Source: Rhodospirillaceae bacterium (lineage in GTDB: Bacteria; Pseudomonadota; Alphaproteobacteria; Rhodospirillales; Rhodospirillaceae). Taken from it: a stretch of DNA of 64,000 nucleotides. Positions 55,515 through 63,860 of the stretch are shown here, one piece after another; positions within the stretch are counted from its first letter, which is position 1, and each line of letters opens with the position of its first letter. Both the position numbers and the translations under genes were made by a program. The notes under the pieces are model-generated. The model saw nothing but the letters and a program-made list of their open reading frames with translations. It ran no database searches and was not told the DNA's origin. The stretch covers positions 171,531 to 235,530 of the forward strand of contig CANJRD010000004.1 in the NCBI GenBank assembly GCA_947476695.1. The letters are read 5' to 3'.

Positions 55515-57938
55515 ATGCACAAGAAGCTTGGTCTTTTCGCCACCGCGTCCGTAGTGGCGTTGATGGGCTTGTCGGTCTCGACCGCGAAGCCGGTTCTCGC
55601 GCAGGGCGTTTCGTCGCTTGAAGAAGTGATCGTCACGGCGCGCCGCAAAGAGGAAAACCTCTTCGAGGCGCCGCTCTCGGTCACCAGCCTGACGTCGGAA
55701 GATATCGATCGTTCGAATATCCGCGGCATCCAAGATCTGAACAACTTCACGCCGGGCTTCTTCTACGTCCAGCAGGCGTCGTTCAGCGCGATGCGCGTCG
55801 CGCCGTCGCTGCGCTTCCGCGGCATGAACAACAACTTCGCCGATCCGCTGCAGCAGCAGGGCGGTATCTTCATCGACGGCGTCTTCCTGTTCGGCGGCGT
55901 GCAGTCGATGACCATGGACGACGTCGAGCGCGTCGAAGTGATCAAGGGCCCGCAGAGCGCCCTGTTCGGCCGCAGCACCTTCGGCGGCGCGATCAACTTC
56001 ATCACCAAGAAGCCGTCCGATACCTTCGCGGCCCGCGCCTCGGTCAGCGCTGAAACGCGCGGTACCTACGAACTGACGGGCAGCATGGAAGGCCCGATCG
56101 TGGCCGACCGCGTCACGGCCCGCGTCAGCGGCGGTCGCATCGTGCGCGGCGCGCACTTCAAGACCAACGACGGCGGCGATCTCGGTTACGAAAGCACCAA
56201 CGTCATTAACTCGCAGGTCGTCTTCAAGCCGACGGACGAGTTCGAGATTCGCCTGCGCCGTATGGACAACTGGCAGAGCGACTCACGCTCGGCGGTCGTC
56301 AACCTCAACGGCAGCAACCCGGCTTTGGCCAATGCCGCGCATCGCTGCCAGCCCGGCACCCAGCCGTTCTGGTGCGGATCGCTGCCGCTGATCGGCGACG
56401 GTATCGACTTCAAGACCGGCCTGAGCATGGCGACCAGCCTGAATCCGCCGGCCTATCAGGTCGCGAACTTCCCCAACGCAATCCGCCAGGTGCTGAACAA
56501 CGACAAGTCGTTCCCGCTGGTCCGCAACGGCATGCCGTACTGGGATCAGGTGCCGCGTCTTGATCATGCCGGCCTGGAAGGGCGGTATAACCGCACCTCC
56601 ATCGAAGCCTCGTACGAGTTCGCCAACAACATGGCGTTCAACATGACCTGGGCGAACAGCAAGGCGGCGATCATGTCCGCCTCGTCGTCGTCCGATGACG
56701 GCGGCGCGGGCTGGATCATCTCGCCCAACATCCTGACCGACAACAGCGTCGAAGCGCGTCTGGCCGGCGATCCGAAAGATCGTCTGAACTGGTCGATCGG
56801 CGCCAACTACTTCTCGCAGAAGTCGGTCGGCGGCGCGGCCGGCACCGGCAGCATCCTCGGCGTGCTCGATTCGACGCGCGTCGTGACCTACGCGGAACCG
56901 AACCCGTTCTCGGGCCAGGGCCGCGACTTGTACTACGGCGTGTTCGGCGCGTTGCACTACGACATCACCGACAGACTGGGCGCGGATTTCGAAGGCCGCT
57001 ACCAGAGCGACCGCATCACGACCTCGTGGGACAGCTCCACGCAGAGCTCGCTCACCTACAAGTCGTTCCTGCCCCGCGCGATCCTGACCTACAAGCCGAC
57101 CACCGGCATGACGGTCTACGGCTCGTGGGCCAAGGGCGTGATGCCCGGCACCATCAACTCGAACTTCCCGCTGTGGCTGCCGAACCTGCAGGCGCAGGTT
57201 CTCGCGATTCCGGGCTTCACGGTCAATGTGCCGAAGGAAACGGTCAACAACTACGAAATCGGCATCAAGCAGCAGCTCTCGGGCTGGCGCTATGCCCTGA
57301 CCGGCTATCACATGTTCTGGCGTAACCTGAAGAACCAGGTCAGCTTGCTCTGCCCGAACAACGTCTGCGGCGCGACCCTCATCAACACCACGATTCTCGC
57401 CAACATTCCGCAGAAGGCGCGCATCTCGGGTATCGAAGGTGAACTCGGCTTCGCCATCACCCCGAACTGGGACGTGAACGCGACGTTCGACTACGTGCAC
57501 GTGCGGACCGTCAACTTCATCCAGTTGGCAGCGCTTGCGCCGACCGGCAAGACCGACGCCGGCGGAAAGACGATCACCGGCTTCCCCGTGACCCAGGGTG
57601 CGATGACCTCGACCTATCGTGGCGAACTTAACGGCAATTGGGGATGGTACGTCCGCGGCGACCTGACCTACACCGGCCGCATCTACACCGACGAAATCAA
57701 CCAGTCGTGGATCGGCGATGCGTTCAAGACCAACCTGCACATCGGTGTTGAGAACGACAAAACGCGCGTTGAGATCTACGGCAACAACCTCAACAACGAT
57801 AAGCATTGGCTGAGCAGCAATCGCGGCACGCAGAGCAACTACCGTGTCGGCAACATCGTCGTGGCGCAGTCCACGGCGACCGTGGCCCTGCCGCGCCTGC
57901 GCGTTTTCGGCATCAAGGTGACGCAGAAGTTCAACTAA
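55515..57938 (+). CDS. TonB-dependent receptor 2
   Basis: An 807-residue outer-membrane receptor. Signal peptide to VLAQ, TonB-box-like LEEVIVTARRKEENLFEAP, plug domain with RGMNNNFADPLQQQGGIFIDG and VERVEVIKGPQSALFGRSTFGGAINFI, and a barrel ending RVFGIKVTQKFN. It shares type and length with receptor 1 but differs over most of the barrel, so ligands probably differ. GGGGGAAC precedes ATG 55515. A cysteine pair in the barrel loop (CQPGTQPFWCGS) likely forms a disulfide; receptor 1 has a comparable pair. Confidence 0.94.
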   Translation: MHKKLGLFATASVVALMGLSVSTAKPVLAQGVSSLEEVIVTARRKEENLFEAPLSVTSLTSEDIDRSNIRGIQDLNNFTPGFFYVQQASFSAMRVAPSLRFRGMNNNFADPLQQQGGIFIDGVFLFGGVQSMTMDDVERVEVIKGPQSALFGRSTFGGAINFITKKPSDTFAARASVSAETRGTYELTGSMEGPIVADRVTARVSGGRIVRGAHFKTNDGGDLGYESTNVINSQVVFKPTDEFEIRLRRMDNWQSDSRSAVVNLNGSNPALANAAHRCQPGTQPFWCGSLPLIGDGIDFKTGLSMATSLNPPAYQVANFPNAIRQVLNNDKSFPLVRNGMPYWDQVPRLDHAGLEGRYNRTSIEASYEFANNMAFNMTWANSKAAIMSASSSSDDGGAGWIISPNILTDNSVEARLAGDPKDRLNWSIGANYFSQKSVGGAAGTGSILGVLDSTRVVTYAEPNPFSGQGRDLYYGVFGALHYDITDRLGADFEGRYQSDRITTSWDSSTQSSLTYKSFLPRAILTYKPTTGMTVYGSWAKGVMPGTINSNFPLWLPNLQAQVLAIPGFTVNVPKETVNNYEIGIKQQLSGWRYALTGYHMFWRNLKNQVSLLCPNNVCGATLINTTILANIPQKARISGIEGELGFAITPNWDVNATFDYVHVRTVNFIQLAALAPTGKTDAGGKTITGFPVTQGAMTSTYRGELNGNWGWYVRGDLTYTGRIYTDEINQSWIGDAFKTNLHIGVENDKTRVEIYGNNLNNDKHWLSSNRGTQSNYRVGNIVVAQSTATVALPRLRVFGIKVTQKFN

Positions 57939-57958
57939 GCGGCACCGCGTAAAAAAAG

Positions 57959-57993
57959 AAATCGGCCGCAGTGGTAATCACTGCGGCCGATTT
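57959..57993. terminator. Strong bidirectional terminator
   Basis: ATCGGCCGCAGTG, GTAAT, CACTGCGGCCGAT: a perfect 13-bp stem with an A-tract on the left and TTTTATTT on the right, serving both the plus-strand receptor and the minus-strand amidohydrolase. Confidence 0.92.
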
Positions 57994-58011
57994 TATTTCG
58001 AAGCGGGGCGC

Positions 58012-59397
58012 TTACTTCTTGTGGTTCACCGGCAAGTCGAGCTTCGCGAGATCGATGCGCTGGCCGCTCTTGATGACCTCGTCGATTGTCTGGAAGTTCT
58101 TCACGCCGGCGCCGGGGTCGGCATGCAGGAGGAGCAGATCGGCGTACTTGCCGGTCTCGACCGAGCCGATGTCTTTCTCCTGGCCCATGTAGATGGCGCC
58201 GTTCAACGTGCCGATCCTGATCAAGGCCGGTGCCGGGATACCCGCTTTGTTCAGGAAGGCCAGCTCCATATGGATGTAAGGCCCCTGGGCCTTGTCCGTG
58301 CCCGACGTCAAGATGACGCCGGCGTCGTATAGCTTTTTGATGTTCGCAAGCGCCTGAGCTTCGCCGGCCTTGAACGAGGCCGTCACGCCGAACTTGATGT
58401 AGTTGTCGCGCTCCGTTCCGCGTGCGGCGGCGAAGTCATCCGCGGTGAACGTGTCCTTGAACAGGCGGTCATCGAGGTAGGCCATGCCGTTCTCGTCGGC
58501 CAGCTTGCCGATCGTCGCAAAGCCGACCGTGGTCGTGGACACCGGGATTTTGCGCTCGACCAGCATCTTGAGATAGGCGTCAGTCAACGGCGGTCCCCGC
58601 AGCACCGAATGTGCCAGCGCCGCGACGCCATTGGTGATCGCCTGCGTGGAGGTCGTCTCGACCATCGCATGGGCCGTCACGCGCAGGCCGTGCTGGCGGG
58701 CGTAATCCGTGACGTTCTTGATCTGCTCGCTGGTGAGCGAGGGTGTTTGCTTTTTCCCCTCCGCCGCGGGCTCGGTGAGGATCATCTTCAGCATGTCGGG
58801 CTTGCGCGTGAACTTGTCGTCGAGACCCTTCCTCGCCTCGTCCCATGTCGTCACCTTCAGCGCGGTGGGGCCGGCGCCGGTGCCGTCCGGCACGGAGATG
58901 GCGCCGCCGACGACGAACAGGCGCGGGCTGACGATCTTCCCTGCGCGTTCGAGGTCGCGCATCGGATAGATGAACGGCTCGTTGTTGGCGGAATCCAGCA
59001 TCGCGGTCACGCCGCTGTAGATGAACCCGACCAGCGTTGGCTTCGCGGCCTCGGGCTCATTGATTGGTGTGCGGTTGTTGCCCGCGAACACCGGGCCGCC
59101 CTGGCCGCCGCGCACGTGGATGTGGCTGTCGATCAGACCGGGCATCACGAACTTGCCTGTGCCGTCGATCACCGTGGCGGTGCCGGGTTGAATGGTCGAC
59201 GTGGAGATCTGCGCGATGCGTTCACCCTTCACCAGGATGTTCGCAGCCTTGACGGGGGCTTTGCCGGTGCCGTCGTAAAGCGTGACGTTCTTGATCAGGA
59301 TGTCGGCGTTGGCCGTGCCGATGAAGTTCAACGTGCAAGCCAGCGCGAAGGCGCTAACCAAGCCCCGTAAGGCGAAAGACTTTGAGAACCGCGTCAT
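58012..59397 (-). CDS. Exported metal-dependent amidohydrolase, copy 2
   Basis: A 461-residue paralogue of the protein at 42044. The signal peptide ends at ANA. DILIKNVTLYDGTGKAP opens the small beta domain; metal ligands are in DSHIHV, VTAHAM, ALAHSV and TSGTDKAQG. The tail is GSVETGKYADLLLLHADP. GGGAGGGCAC precedes the ATG. It is convergent with TonB receptor 2 across a shared terminator. Uptake of a polar amide or cyclic compound through the receptor after or before periplasmic hydrolysis is possible but unproven. Confidence 0.88.
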   Translation of the reverse strand: MTRFSKSFALRGLVSAFALACTLNFIGTANADILIKNVTLYDGTGKAPVKAANILVKGERIAQISTSTIQPGTATVIDGTGKFVMPGLIDSHIHVRGGQGGPVFAGNNRTPINEPEAAKPTLVGFIYSGVTAMLDSANNEPFIYPMRDLERAGKIVSPRLFVVGGAISVPDGTGAGPTALKVTTWDEARKGLDDKFTRKPDMLKMILTEPAAEGKKQTPSLTSEQIKNVTDYARQHGLRVTAHAMVETTSTQAITNGVAALAHSVLRGPPLTDAYLKMLVERKIPVSTTTVGFATIGKLADENGMAYLDDRLFKDTFTADDFAAARGTERDNYIKFGVTASFKAGEAQALANIKKLYDAGVILTSGTDKAQGPYIHMELAFLNKAGIPAPALIRIGTLNGAIYMGQEKDIGSVETGKYADLLLLHADPGAGVKNFQTIDEVIKSGQRIDLAKLDLPVNHKK

Positions 59398-59462
59398 GTG
59401 CCCTCCCTGACAACATGTGGCGGTTCGATCCTAGCCGAGATCGGGGTGCAGTCTAAATGAGA

Positions 59463-59491
59463 AGCGGCGCGAACAAGCCATCCGCGCCGCT
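59463..59491 (-). terminator. Hairpin at end of membrane-protein unit
   Basis: AGCGGCGCG, 11-base loop, CGCGCCGCT: perfect 9-bp stem, 23 bases after the stop of the minus-strand membrane gene. T-run is weak. Confidence 0.5.
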
Positions 59492-59513
59492 CTGGATCGA
59501 TAGCCGGTAGACC

Positions 59514-60392
59514 TTAAGCCCAGCGCCAGAACTTGCTGAAGTCCGTGCCCTGATCGCGATGGCGTCCGCCGAGCGTGCCGGCCCAGGCCGCCGCCGCACC
59601 GCCGATCAGCAGTGCCGCCGCCGTCAGGAAGCCAACGATGATGCCGGTCTTGCGCGCGGTGTCCGCAGCCTTCTTGGCCTCGGCCGTCACTTGGGAGACA
59701 CGCTGTTCCGCTTCCGCCTGCGACATACCGGTCTGATCCGCGACAATGCGGGCCAGGGCGGTCTTGCTATCGGCGGTGAGGTCGCCCTTCGTCATGCCAT
59801 AGCTCAGAAGCCGACGGACTTCGCCGCGCGTCGCGTTGCCGTCACGTCCACGGGCGACGGACGCGTTCTGACCATCGGTCATCTGCACGTTCTGGGCGGC
59901 AGGCCGCCGCAGCAGATTGTCGATGGTGAAAGCCGTGCTGTCGTCGCCATCGCGTGCGGCGACGGCGACACCGGCGGCGCCACCCGCTTTCGCGGTTGCA
60001 CCCACCAGGCCCGTCACGCCAACGGCCATAAGGCCGGCGGCGGCGACGATGCCGACAGCCCAGACGACCATGCCATGGGCACCGTCGCGGACTTCGACTT
60101 CGTGTTCGGTCGCATCGTTCACCCGCTTACGCAAGCGACCGGCGACGTAGCCGCCCGCCATGAAGCTGGAGACGATGACCCAGATGGTCCACAGTCCGAG
60201 GGTCGTCAGGTAGACGGCCTTCGAGACACCTTCGCCCTCATAGGGCGATACCATCGAAAGTCCGATGGCCGTGCCGAAGGTGGTGAGGACAAGGGAAACC
60301 GCCGTGGCGATGGCAGCGCCGGCGAAAATGGCGGGCCAATCGACGTAGTGGACGGGGGTGGTGTCGGCGGTGGCGAGGGGGTCAATGGCCAT
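59514..60392 (-). CDS. Membrane protein of unknown function
   Basis: A protein of about 292 residues. Four N-terminal helices alternate with glycine-rich turns (FAGAAIATAVSLVLTTFGTAIG, IVSSFMAGGYVAGRLRKRV, VVWAVGIVAAAGLMAVGVTG). A soluble, partly helical middle follows (about residues 140-245), then a last helix GIIVGFLTAAALLIGGAAAAW. GAGGAAAA nine bases upstream supports ATG 60392 over 60398. It forms a unit with the two tiny membrane ORFs upstream, a grouping typical of envelope-stress or membrane-tuning genes; the role is not known. Confidence 0.8.
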   Translation of the reverse strand: MAIDPLATADTTPVHYVDWPAIFAGAAIATAVSLVLTTFGTAIGLSMVSPYEGEGVSKAVYLTTLGLWTIWVIVSSFMAGGYVAGRLRKRVNDATEHEVEVRDGAHGMVVWAVGIVAAAGLMAVGVTGLVGATAKAGGAAGVAVAARDGDDSTAFTIDNLLRRPAAQNVQMTDGQNASVARGRDGNATRGEVRRLLSYGMTKGDLTADSKTALARIVADQTGMSQAEAEQRVSQVTAEAKKAADTARKTGIIVGFLTAAALLIGGAAAAWAGTLGGRHRDQGTDFSKFWRWA

Positions 60393-60411
60393 GTTCATTT
60401 TCCTCTATCTG

Positions 60412-60486
60412 CTAACGCAGGCCGAGGAACGACAGGATGAACAAGACGACGACGACAAGCCCGACCAGATAAATGATGCCGTTCAT
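60412..60486 (-). CDS. 24-residue single-helix membrane protein
   Basis: MNGIIYLVGLVVVVLFILSF followed by LGLR: one hydrophobic helix with a C-terminal Arg. AAAGGAG eight bases before the ATG is an excellent ribosome-binding site. It lies 13-19 bases upstream of the larger membrane gene, on the same strand. Too short for domain assignment, but the ribosome-binding site and clean helix support it as real. Confidence 0.7.
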   Translation of the reverse strand: MNGIIYLVGLVVVVLFILSFLGLR

Positions 60487-60536
60487 AGACAAAGCTCCTT
60501 TGTCGCGACGCCCCCCGACGGAGCGTCCGCGCAGAT

Positions 60537-60614
60537 TTAGTTGTGGCAGAAGGCGAGCAGCAGGATGATCGGAAGCGGTACACCCAGCATCCAAAGTAAA
60601 ATTCCGCGACCCAT
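60537..60614 (-). CDS. 25-residue single-helix membrane protein
   Basis: MGRGILLWMLGVPLPIILLL followed by AFCHN: one hydrophobic helix containing a Pro-Leu-Pro kink. GAAAGG about ten bases before the ATG at 60614 is a fair ribosome-binding site. It is first in a three-gene minus-strand unit with the 24-residue protein (50 bases downstream) and the 292-residue membrane protein. Similar tiny proteins beginning MGRGILLWLLG are common in proteobacteria; function is unknown. Confidence 0.7.
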   Translation of the reverse strand: MGRGILLWMLGVPLPIILLLAFCHN

Positions 60615-60737
60615 GTGATTTGACCTTTCGTACATCAAGCGTGCAGTCCACTTAATGCCGCGAAGGGCGTATTAGTTGCTTTGCAACCTTCGCCATATCG
60701 ATAGGCGGTTCATTTCATTCGCGGTGCCCCAGGTCCC

Positions 60738-61568
60738 ATGTCCGCCACCACTGTCCCGGCCGCTGCTGTTTTCACGTCGTCCTGGCTTGCGCTGCGCGAG
60801 CCGGCCGACCGTGCGGCGCGGAACCCTGAGGTTTTGCAGGCCTGTTGTCAGGCTTTTGCCGGACAAGACGCACTGACGATCTGCGACCTTGGCGCCGGGG
60901 CCGGCGCCTCCGTGCGCGCGTTCGCGCCGCTGTTGCCAGCGCGCCAGCGCTGGGTGCTGGTGGACCGCGATCAATCGTTACTCTCGGCGGCGGCCCCGCC
61001 TGCGGACAATGCGGGCGTCACCGTCGAAACGATGGTGCGCGAACTCGCCGATGGTCCCGTGTGTTGGCCCACGGACGCCCGGCTTGTCACCGCGTCGGCG
61101 CTGCTCGACCTGGTGTCGGCCGATTGGATCGCGCGCCTGGCCGCGGGGCTGGTCGCGCAGCAGGCCGCGGTGCTGGCGACGCTGACGTTCGACGGACTCA
61201 TCGCGCTCGACCCGGCGCATCCGCTGGATGACGCGGTGAGCGCGGCGTTCTGCGCCCATCAAAAACGCGACAAGGGATTTGGGCCGGCGGCCGGTCCTGA
61301 AGCGGCAACCGTGTTCGAAGGCTTTTTGCGGCGCGGCGGTTTCGATGTCGTCGCGGGCGACAGTCCCTGGCGCATCGGCGCGACCGCGGACGAGTTCATG
61401 CGCCAGACACTCACCGGCATCGCGGGCGCGGCGCGTGAGATGGCGTTGGGCGGCGCGGTCGACGCGTGGCTGGAGGATCGGCTGCGGCGCGTGCGCTGGC
61501 TGACCATCGGGCATCGCGATATTTTCGCGTGCCCGTCCGCCGTCCACCCGCCGTCCAGTGACGCTTAA
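60738..61568 (+). CDS. SAM-dependent methyltransferase-like protein
   Basis: A 276-residue class I methyltransferase-like protein: motif I LTICDLGAGAGASVRAFAP, motif II RQRWVLVDRDQSLL, then ARLVTASALLDLVSADWIARL in the motif IV region. The C-terminal half has AFCAHQKRDKGFGPAAGPEAAT and a closing WLTIGHRDIFACP. It is a recognisable uncharacterised group. It overlaps the convergent EcsC gene by four bases. Weak ribosome-binding site. Substrate unknown. Confidence 0.82.
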   Translation: MSATTVPAAAVFTSSWLALREPADRAARNPEVLQACCQAFAGQDALTICDLGAGAGASVRAFAPLLPARQRWVLVDRDQSLLSAAAPPADNAGVTVETMVRELADGPVCWPTDARLVTASALLDLVSADWIARLAAGLVAQQAAVLATLTFDGLIALDPAHPLDDAVSAAFCAHQKRDKGFGPAAGPEAATVFEGFLRRGGFDVVAGDSPWRIGATADEFMRQTLTGIAGAAREMALGGAVDAWLEDRLRRVRWLTIGHRDIFACPSAVHPPSSDA

Positions 61569-62431
61569 GATTTCGGCAGGCGTTTCGCGGCCGCTGCCTT
61601 CGCCGTCTTCAATTGCGTCTTGGCCGGGCCCGTGCCGAGCTTCGCCGCGGCCGCGGCAACGCGCTCGGCGCCGTACTTCTTTTCCAGCCGCAGCCAGATG
61701 AAATGCCCCCGGGCGATATCCTGGAAATAGTCGGTGAACGCGATGTTGATCAGCGCACCGGCCGCCGCGCCGACGAGAGGCACCGCCTGGGCCGCGATCT
61801 TCTGTCCGACCACGACGCCGTAGCGGCCCGCGATGACCGAGAGATACTTGCTCAGATGGCCGGCGAGGCTCACCAACTGCTTCTTGCCGACGCCTTTGGC
61901 GAGATAGGCGGCGGCCTGTTTCGTGGCATCGGCCAGTATCGCGCGCGTTTGGAGATAGGCCGTGTCGGCGGTGTCGTCGTCGGCGAGCGGCCCGCCGAAC
62001 GCGAAGACATTCAGGCATTCGGACCTGATCGCGGGATCTGAGATATCCGCGCCCTCGCTGCGCGCGATGTCGAGGATCGAGCGGAACATGACTGTGGTGG
62101 TGATGGGCACTTCCGCCAGCGCGCCGGCCGCGCCGAAGAAGCCGCCGACAGCGCCGGTGACGGCGGTGCCGATCAGGTGCAGCCGGTCCCAGCTTGCCCG
62201 ACGCTCGCCGGATCGCGTGGTCTGCGCCGCAACGGCCACGGCGGCGGCCAGCGCCTTGTGGGCGGCGGCTGTGATGCCCTTGCTGACGACAGCCGGCATG
62301 CTGTCGACAAGGCTGTCGAGCGGCGCGCCCATCGCGCTGGCGATGCGCATCATGAAATTCTCGGAATGCAGCAGCACCACGGCATCGGCGAGCGCCACCC
62401 GATCCTCAGCGGTCCATCTCGATGTCGTCAC
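61565..62431 (-). CDS. EcsC family protein
   Basis: A 288-residue protein of the EcsC family, named after the Bacillus Ecs ABC system although stand-alone forms like this are widespread. Signs are the central hydrophobic segment AVTGAVGGFFGAAGALAEVPITTTVMFRSILDIA, ECLNVFAFGG, and GAAAGALINIAFTDYFQDIARGHFIWLRLE. Start is GTG 62431 with AGAGGG upstream. No transporter partner is nearby. Probably membrane-associated; activity unknown. Confidence 0.88.
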   Translation of the reverse strand: MTTSRWTAEDRVALADAVVLLHSENFMMRIASAMGAPLDSLVDSMPAVVSKGITAAAHKALAAAVAVAAQTTRSGERRASWDRLHLIGTAVTGAVGGFFGAAGALAEVPITTTVMFRSILDIARSEGADISDPAIRSECLNVFAFGGPLADDDTADTAYLQTRAILADATKQAAAYLAKGVGKKQLVSLAGHLSKYLSVIAGRYGVVVGQKIAAQAVPLVGAAAGALINIAFTDYFQDIARGHFIWLRLEKKYGAERVAAAAAKLGTGPAKTQLKTAKAAAAKRLPKS

Positions 62432-62491
62432 GGGAGCCCTCTCTCAGAGTCCGCAGCATAAACAGCGCAGCGCTCCATTTGTCGCGGGCTA

Positions 62492-63208
62492 GTGTGCGCG
62501 CTCGAGGCGCGAACCGCTTTCACGATGATCAAAGACGAGACGACGCAGGTCGATTGCATCATCTGCGATTGCAACATGCCGCTGATCAACGGTCTCCAGT
62601 TTTTGCAGGCCGTACGCATGGGGCGCAACCCGAAGATACCTCGGAATCAGCCATTCCTGCTGTTGACGGGGCACGGCGAAGCTGACCTCGTGAAGACAGC
62701 CATCGCGCTGGATGTCAGCGGATACCTGGTGAAGCCAGTGGCTATGGATAAGCAGGTCGGTGCGATCGACCGTGCCCTCAAGAAGCCGATCGATCTGAAG
62801 GATCCCACCTATTATCAGAATGTGCCGGTGCCCAAGCAGATCGGCAGCCTCATCCACACGGAAGCGCCCAACGGGGAACCCTCAGCTTGGGTCGTCATAA
62901 CGCAGGAGAAGTTCCGCAGTAACCCGACCATCCAGAACAATATCAGCGCGCTGCGGGAGGAAGGGGGGTCTAAGGCGCCCGAAGATGTGACCTTCGTCAA
63001 TCGGCGCCAGTGCGACCTCTCTGAAGTTCAGCAAGGGATGGTGCTCGCAGAGGATATTCTGGCTGAAGAGGGGACGATCCTGGTGGGGAAGGGCACCTCC
63101 ATATCGGCGCGGATGATCCAGCGCTTGCGCGAGATTGCGGTAGAGACGGGCGCGCGAAAGTCGATCTGGATTGGCGACATTGTAAGAAATTCGTCGTCCC
63201 CGGTTTAG
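62492..63208 (+). CDS. Response regulator with N-terminally truncated receiver domain
   Basis: A 238-residue protein that begins inside a receiver domain. It keeps the phosphoacceptor region (VDCIICDCNMPLINGLQFL), the switch Thr (LLLTGHGE) and the Lys (GYLVKPV), but lacks the first strand and helix with the acidic pair. The frame upstream meets a TAA near 62460, only about 30 bases before GTG 62492, so the missing part is not just a misplaced start. The C-terminal domain (DLSEVQQGMVLAEDILAEEG, then ISARMIQRLREI) resembles the linker region found beside HD-GYP/HDOD output domains. It is probably a decayed or rearranged gene. Confidence 0.7.
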   Translation: MCALEARTAFTMIKDETTQVDCIICDCNMPLINGLQFLQAVRMGRNPKIPRNQPFLLLTGHGEADLVKTAIALDVSGYLVKPVAMDKQVGAIDRALKKPIDLKDPTYYQNVPVPKQIGSLIHTEAPNGEPSAWVVITQEKFRSNPTIQNNISALREEGGSKAPEDVTFVNRRQCDLSEVQQGMVLAEDILAEEGTILVGKGTSISARMIQRLREIAVETGARKSIWIGDIVRNSSSPV

Positions 63209-63302
63209 CAACACGGGAACCACGCGATCCACGAGCAGCCGCTCACGTTCCGTTGGCGGCGCTGATCCGGCGCCTGAACGGGCACGCTTCATGGCGCAGG
63301 GC

Positions 63303-63323
63303 GATGGGCCGTAGAGGCCCATC
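63303..63323 (-). terminator. Hairpin downstream of minus-strand hypothetical
   Basis: GATGGGCC, GTAGA, GGCCCATC: perfect 8-bp stem directly after the stop at 63324. No T-run. Confidence 0.5.
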
Positions 63324-63860
63324 CTACATGCTGCAACCCATGTCCATCGTCATGGAGTCACAATTCGCCACGGGTGGACTGATGGTCGGGGAGACCGGAA
63401 CGTGGGCCGCGGTTGGATTGTCGGCACCGGGTGTCACCGCGGCGGAGGTAAGCATGCACGCCGCACTGAAGTCGTCCTGGCTGGAGGCGCCTGTCAGTCC
63501 TTCGCTATAGCTAAGTGTCATGCCGTGCGGCGTATAGTCGGCGATCACGCTCACGGATCGCGCTGCAGGGTCGATAGGGGGTTGGGCTAACGGCGCGATG
63601 TTGGATACGGCACGACTGAACGAGCCCATGGGCGCAACCACGGGTGAGGTCCAGACCGACGCCCGACCGAGGTTGTCCAGGAAAATGACCGTCAACGGTC
63701 GCGCCGTCGCGGTCGCATTCGTGATGGTGATTTGACCAACCGTCCCCTCGCGCCCGGGACCACTTACGTATGGCAGCGATAGCGGATCGGCCATGAGGGC
63801 CATGCCGCAGGTGCTGACGTTACTCAGAACGCCCGTCGCGACGTTGTAGGTTGTGCGTCG
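63324..63860 (-). pseudogene. Secreted-type hypothetical protein, 5' end interrupted
   Basis: The ATG-initiated part (63803 to 63324) encodes 159 residues; the same frame stays open and coding-like back to an in-frame TGA at 63861-63863 (upstream residues NVATGVLSNVSTCGM). The composition is strand-rich and low in charge, with cysteines at ANCDS and MGCSM, like a small surface or fimbrial-type domain. A signal peptide would be expected upstream but is absent, which suggests that the true start was removed by the insertion at about 63861. No family was recognised. Confidence 0.5.

Noticed and set aside
51387..57938. Siderophore-uptake locus
   Set aside because: No siderophore biosynthesis, Fur-box-like site or FecR-type regulator was seen near either TonB receptor.
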